Shown: piece by piece, positions 11,751 to 14,434 of the stretch
How positions within the stretch are numbered: the stretch's first letter is position 1
Layout of the letters: each line of letters begins with the position of its first letter
Program-made: the position numbers and the translations under genes
Notes under the pieces: model-generated
The model's input: the letters and a program-made list of their open reading frames with translations, nothing else
What the model was told of the DNA's origin: nothing
The model's database searches: none
Assembly: GCA_050011095.1 (NCBI GenBank)
Contig: JBEKJU010000064.1
Coordinates: 1 to 14,434, forward strand
Direction: 5' to 3'
Origin: JBEKJU01 sp050011095
GTDB taxonomy: Bacteria; Desulfobacterota; Syntrophorhabdia; Syntrophorhabdales; WCHB1-27
DNA length: 14,434 bases

Positions 11751-12335
11751 ATGAGAAAGTTTTTCCTCTTCCTGCCCCTGGCGGTCATCCTGGCCGGCAT
11801 CTACGGCTGCGGTTACAACGAGATGCAGGCAAAAGAGGAGGCCGTATTCGCGGCGTGGGGGGATGTTGAAGCTGCATACCAGCGCCGGGCGGACCTTGTG
11901 CCCAACCTGGTGGAGGTGGTAAAGGGCTACGCGAAGCACGAAAGGGAAACGTTGACGGCGGTCACCGAGGCCCGGGCAAAGGTGGGAGCCGTACAGATTT
12001 CGAAGGAGATGCTCGGCCAGCCCCAGGCTGTCGCCGGCTTCCAACAGGCCCAATCACAGCTGGGGACGGCGCTTTCGAGGCTGCTCGTCGTGTCCGAACG
12101 ATATCCGGACCTCAAGGCAAATCAAAATTTTCTCGACCTCCAGAGCCAGCTCGAAGGCACGGAGAACCGGATAAACGTGGCAAGGGTCCGGTACAACAGG
12201 GCAGTGCAGGACTTCAATGTCAGCATCAGAACCTTTCCCAATTCACTCACCAATTCACTGGCCCTCCATCTTGCGAGGAAAGAGCCTTTCAAGGCAGACG
12301 TTGGTGCGAGGATTGCCCCCAAAGTGACGTTTTAG
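11751..12335 (+). CDS. lemA: LemA family protein
   Basis: LemA proteins are small membrane-attached helical-bundle proteins of uncertain role. The 194 residues show the family core GCGYNEMQAKEEAVFAAW (19-36), VEAAYQRRADLVPNLVEVVK (38-57) and GYAKHERETLTAVTEARAKV, then LSRLLVVSERYPDLKANQNF, QLEGTENRINVARVRYN, and VQDFNVSIRTFP. The N-terminus is a short hydrophobic leader ending in a Cys (IYGC, residue 20), so it may be a lipoprotein. GGAGGGAG ends 3 bases before the ATG. The frame is open further upstream through repeat copy D, but that part is not family-like. It is first of three genes in a row (8 bases to the TPM-domain gene); lemA next to a TPM gene is a common arrangement. Confidence 0.95.
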   Translation: MRKFFLFLPLAVILAGIYGCGYNEMQAKEEAVFAAWGDVEAAYQRRADLVPNLVEVVKGYAKHERETLTAVTEARAKVGAVQISKEMLGQPQAVAGFQQAQSQLGTALSRLLVVSERYPDLKANQNFLDLQSQLEGTENRINVARVRYNRAVQDFNVSIRTFPNSLTNSLALHLARKEPFKADVGARIAPKVTF

Positions 12336-12343
12336 GACGTGGC

Positions 12344-13225
12344 ATGAAGATACGGACAACGGCCCTGCTTCTTTTCCTCGCGGTGGTGGGGCCACTTATT
12401 CCCCTTGTTGCACATGCCCTTGCCGTTCCACCCCTCCGTGCCCACATCAACGACTATGGCCGGATGATCTCCGCGCCCGCGGCCCAGGAGCTTGAGCACG
12501 AGCTTATAGCGCTCGAAAAAACCGATTCGACGCAGATAGTGGTCCTCACCATACCAGGCCTGGAAGGGGAAAATCTGGAGGATTTTTCCATAAAGGTGGC
12601 CGAGGCCTGGAAGATAGGATCAAAGGCCGTCGACAACGGCGTGATTCTCCTCATCTCGAGGGAAGACCGAAAGGTGAGGATAGAGGTGGGACGGGGCCTG
12701 GAAGGGAAGCTGACCGACTTGGTTGCGGGGCGCATCATCAGGAACAGCATCGTGCCCGCCTTCAAGGCGGGCGATTTTGACGGCGGCGTCAAGGCGGGGG
12801 TGAGCGGCATCATCGAGGTGGTGAGGGGAGAATACAAGGCGGAAGGCCGTGAGCAAGGCAGGGTCTCCAGGGCGTCCAGACCGATATTCACGCTCTTTAT
12901 GCTCCTCATCTTTCTCCTCGTCGCCATTGTGATTGGCGGCGGCCTCTCAAAGATACTTGGCGCGACCGTAGGGACGGTCGGGCTGCCGATCGTTGCAAAG
13001 CTCGCCTTTCCTGCCCTCTCGTACCCCCTCCTCGGCGGACTCGGCGTCTTGGGGCTCGTCATGGGTCTCCTGCTGACCGCGATCTTTACGGGGCGCGGAG
13101 GGGGCGGCGGCTTTTGGGGGGGTCCCTTTTTCGGTGGCGGCGGATCGTCAGGCGGGGATTCCGGCGGAGACTTTTCCGGCGGCGGCGGCGATTTCGGGGG
13201 CGGCGGCTCGTCCGGAGACTGGTGA
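12344..13225 (+). CDS. TPM-domain membrane protein with Gly-rich tail (YgcG-like)
   Basis: The 293 residues start with a signal peptide (cleavage near AHALA, residue 27). A TPM domain follows (about 31-165): INDYGRMISAPAAQELEHELIALE, TQIVVLTIPGLEGENLEDFSIKVAEAWKIG, NGVILLISREDRKVRIEVGRGLEG and AGDFDGGVKAGVSGIIEVV. The domain should sit in the periplasm. Hydrophobic segments at about 181-199 and 208-250 anchor it. The tail after 250 is almost only Gly, Ser, Asp and Phe (FGGGGSSGDW type), a feature shared by this family. TPM domains bind divalent metal and some act as phosphatases; plant TLP18.3/Psb32 acts in photosystem repair. The ribosome site is weak (GGAC), so translation is likely coupled to lemA, which ends 8 bases before. 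Confidence 0.9.
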   Translation: MKIRTTALLLFLAVVGPLIPLVAHALAVPPLRAHINDYGRMISAPAAQELEHELIALEKTDSTQIVVLTIPGLEGENLEDFSIKVAEAWKIGSKAVDNGVILLISREDRKVRIEVGRGLEGKLTDLVAGRIIRNSIVPAFKAGDFDGGVKAGVSGIIEVVRGEYKAEGREQGRVSRASRPIFTLFMLLIFLLVAIVIGGGLSKILGATVGTVGLPIVAKLAFPALSYPLLGGLGVLGLVMGLLLTAIFTGRGGGGGFWGGPFFGGGGSSGGDSGGDFSGGGGDFGGGGSSGDW

Positions 13226-13276
13226 CGAAGAACTAATACCGAGTTGAATTCAATCTCATAAAAACGGGAGGCGCCC

Positions 13277-14266
13277 GTGACACCGGCATTTACAATCCTC
13301 GTTCTGATAGCGATCGTGGTTATCATCATGGCGATAAAGGGCTTCCGCATCGTCCAGCAGGCGGAGACCCTGGTCGTGGAGCGCCTATGCAAATACCATC
13401 GCACGCTTCACAGCGGGGTCAATGTTCTCTGGCCCTTCTTCGATCGCCCCCGGCGCATCCAGTGGCGATACGCCGTGACCGATGTAGGCGGCCAACGGAT
13501 TATCCGCAAGCAGGAGGTCGAGAGGGTCGACCTGAGAGAGACCGTCTACGATTTCCCCCGACAGAGCGTGATCACCAGGGACAATGTGACGATGACGATC
13601 GATGCCATCCTCTATTTTCAGGTGACCGACCCGGTGAAGGCAGTCTATGAGATAGCGAATCTTCCCGATGCGATAGAGAAGCTGACGCAAACGACGCTTC
13701 GCAACGTGATCGGAGAACTGGACCTGGACCATACCCTCTCGTCCAGGGAGACGATCAATTCAAAGCTGCGCGCTATCCTCGACGAGGCAACGGATAAATG
13801 GGGCATAAAGGTCAACAGGGTCGAGCTGCAGGAGATATCGCCGCCCGAAGATGTCAAGGGGGCGATGGAGAAGCAGATGCGCGCCGAGAGGGACAGAAGG
13901 GCGGTGATCCTCGAAGCGGAAGGCCAGAAACAATCGGCCGTTTTGAAGGCCGAGGGGCAAAGGGAAGCCCAGGTCGCCGAGGCCGAGGGTGAGAAAAAGG
14001 CGGCTATCCTAAGGGCTGAGGGCACGGCCGAGGCCAGGCTCAAGGTCGCCGAGGCCGAAGCGCAATCGATCAGGATGATCACCGAGACGATCAAGGAAAG
14101 CGAAGGCGATCCCGCCGCGTACCTTATTGCCGTCAAATACATCGAAGCCCTGAAGGAGATGGTGTCTGGCAGGGACAACAAGGTCGTCTACATGCCCTAT
14201 GAGGCGTCGAGCTTCATCGGTTCTGTCGGAATGATAAAGGAGATGTTCGAAAAGGGCGTGAAGTAG
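13277..14266 (+). CDS. SPFH/band-7 (stomatin/prohibitin-like) membrane protein
   Basis: Band-7 proteins form large membrane-bound oligomers that organise membrane domains and control proteases. The 329 residues have one N-terminal membrane helix (5-20), then KGFRIVQQAETLVVERLCKYHRTLHSG, WPFFDRPR, LRETVYDFPRQSVITRDNVTMTIDAILYFQVTDP and IEKLTQTTLRNVIGELDLDHTLSSRETIN. These are the standard SPFH motifs (about 22-190). A long Ala/Glu coiled coil (195-275) follows, with repeats of the AEG-x(7)-AEG type. The GTG start has GGGAGG 5 bases upstream. The usual NfeD partner is not next to it; instead it follows lemA and the TPM gene by 51 bases in the same direction. A hairpin 54 bases downstream probably ends the transcript. 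Confidence 0.95.
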   Translation: MTPAFTILVLIAIVVIIMAIKGFRIVQQAETLVVERLCKYHRTLHSGVNVLWPFFDRPRRIQWRYAVTDVGGQRIIRKQEVERVDLRETVYDFPRQSVITRDNVTMTIDAILYFQVTDPVKAVYEIANLPDAIEKLTQTTLRNVIGELDLDHTLSSRETINSKLRAILDEATDKWGIKVNRVELQEISPPEDVKGAMEKQMRAERDRRAVILEAEGQKQSAVLKAEGQREAQVAEAEGEKKAAILRAEGTAEARLKVAEAEAQSIRMITETIKESEGDPAAYLIAVKYIEALKEMVSGRDNKVVYMPYEASSFIGSVGMIKEMFEKGVK

Positions 14267-14320
14267 GGACCTGGAAGGGGTAGAGACGTCTCCATGCGCC
14301 GGCGGAACGCCGATAAATGA

Positions 14321-14340
14321 CCCTGCTGCAAGCAGCAGGG
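14321..14340 (+). terminator. hairpin after the band-7 gene
   Basis: CCCTGCTG (14321-14328) and CAGCAGGG (14333-14340) form a perfect 8-bp stem with a CAAG loop. No T-run follows (TATCCAAG), so it may be a rho-assisted end or simply a palindrome of the adjacent repeat region. A further GCAGCAGGG occurs at about 14372-14381. Confidence 0.4.
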
Positions 14341-14384
14341 TATCCAAGACAACGAGCGGAGCGAGTCTTTGAGCAGCAGGGAGT

Positions 14385-14434
14385 CTCGGGGCACCCGCTT
14401 GCGGGTCGTGGCTTTGCCCGCAGAGGGGGCGACC
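14385..14434 (+). repeat. dispersed palindromic repeat, copy E (cut by window edge)
   Basis: It contains GCACCCGCTTGCGGGT (hairpin ACCCGC / TT / GCGGGT) and ends GAGGGGGCGACC, exactly the start of the conserved block of copies C and D. The remaining half (GGTACCC to CCAATAATT) should lie just outside the window. Upstream, AAGAC and GTCTT (about 14346-14369) flank CGAGCGGAGCGAG, another short palindrome. Confidence 0.65.

Overview
The window comes from a GC-rich Gram-negative bacterium. Three features point that way: a Pal-type outer-membrane lipoprotein, several other lipoprotein signal peptides, and mostly AGGAGG-type ribosome binding sites. The gene mix (Sua5, KamA-like radical SAM enzyme, LemA/TPM/band-7 group, BamE-like lipoprotein paired with a zinc-ribbon protein) suggests a deltaproteobacterium, perhaps a Syntrophorhabdus-like anaerobe. 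That placement is inference; there is no rRNA or tRNA here to test it. No prophage, CRISPR array, transposase or tRNA was seen.

Layout. 1-1599 (minus): a compact operon of a divergent TatC paralogue, a DedA membrane protein, a small coiled-coil protein and the start of an exported protein. The last three overlap, one pair by 128 bases in different frames. 1772-2242 (plus): a UspA-like protein without the ATP-binding glycines. 2480-3406 (minus): the SRP receptor ftsY, bracketed by copies of a palindromic repeat. 3500-4600: a more AT-rich island with one orphan two-helix membrane protein. 4685-6487 (minus): zinc-ribbon protein, BamE-like lipoprotein and sua5. A cluster of three DnaA-box-like sites lies at the lipoprotein start, and sua5 has a promoter placed so that its mRNA should be leaderless. 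6709-7497 (plus): an orphan periplasmic solute-binding protein. 7604-8047 (minus): DoxX. 8823-9893 (minus): a KamA-family radical SAM protein. 10120-10972 (minus): a Pro-Ala-tailed small lipoprotein, then pal. 11070-11384: remains of a PfkB-type sugar kinase. 11751-14266 (plus): lemA, a TPM-domain membrane protein and a band-7 (SPFH) protein.

The feature that ties the window together is a dispersed extragenic repeat family. At least six copies, some degenerate, lie at 2251-2443 (two in tandem), 3426-3484, 8448-8490, 11529-11688 and 14385-14434. They share the block AATTATTGGGACACC at one end, a central GGTACCCGGTCGCC and, in the longer copies, GCCTCCG next to a T-run at the other end, with variable stem-loops between. 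Two copies sit immediately upstream of ftsY and lemA, where they could affect expression.

The most unusual coding observations are the TatC-like protein, which by eye has lost the twin-arginine-contact residues, the dedA/coiled-coil overlap, and the three-gene LemA-TPM-SPFH membrane module.
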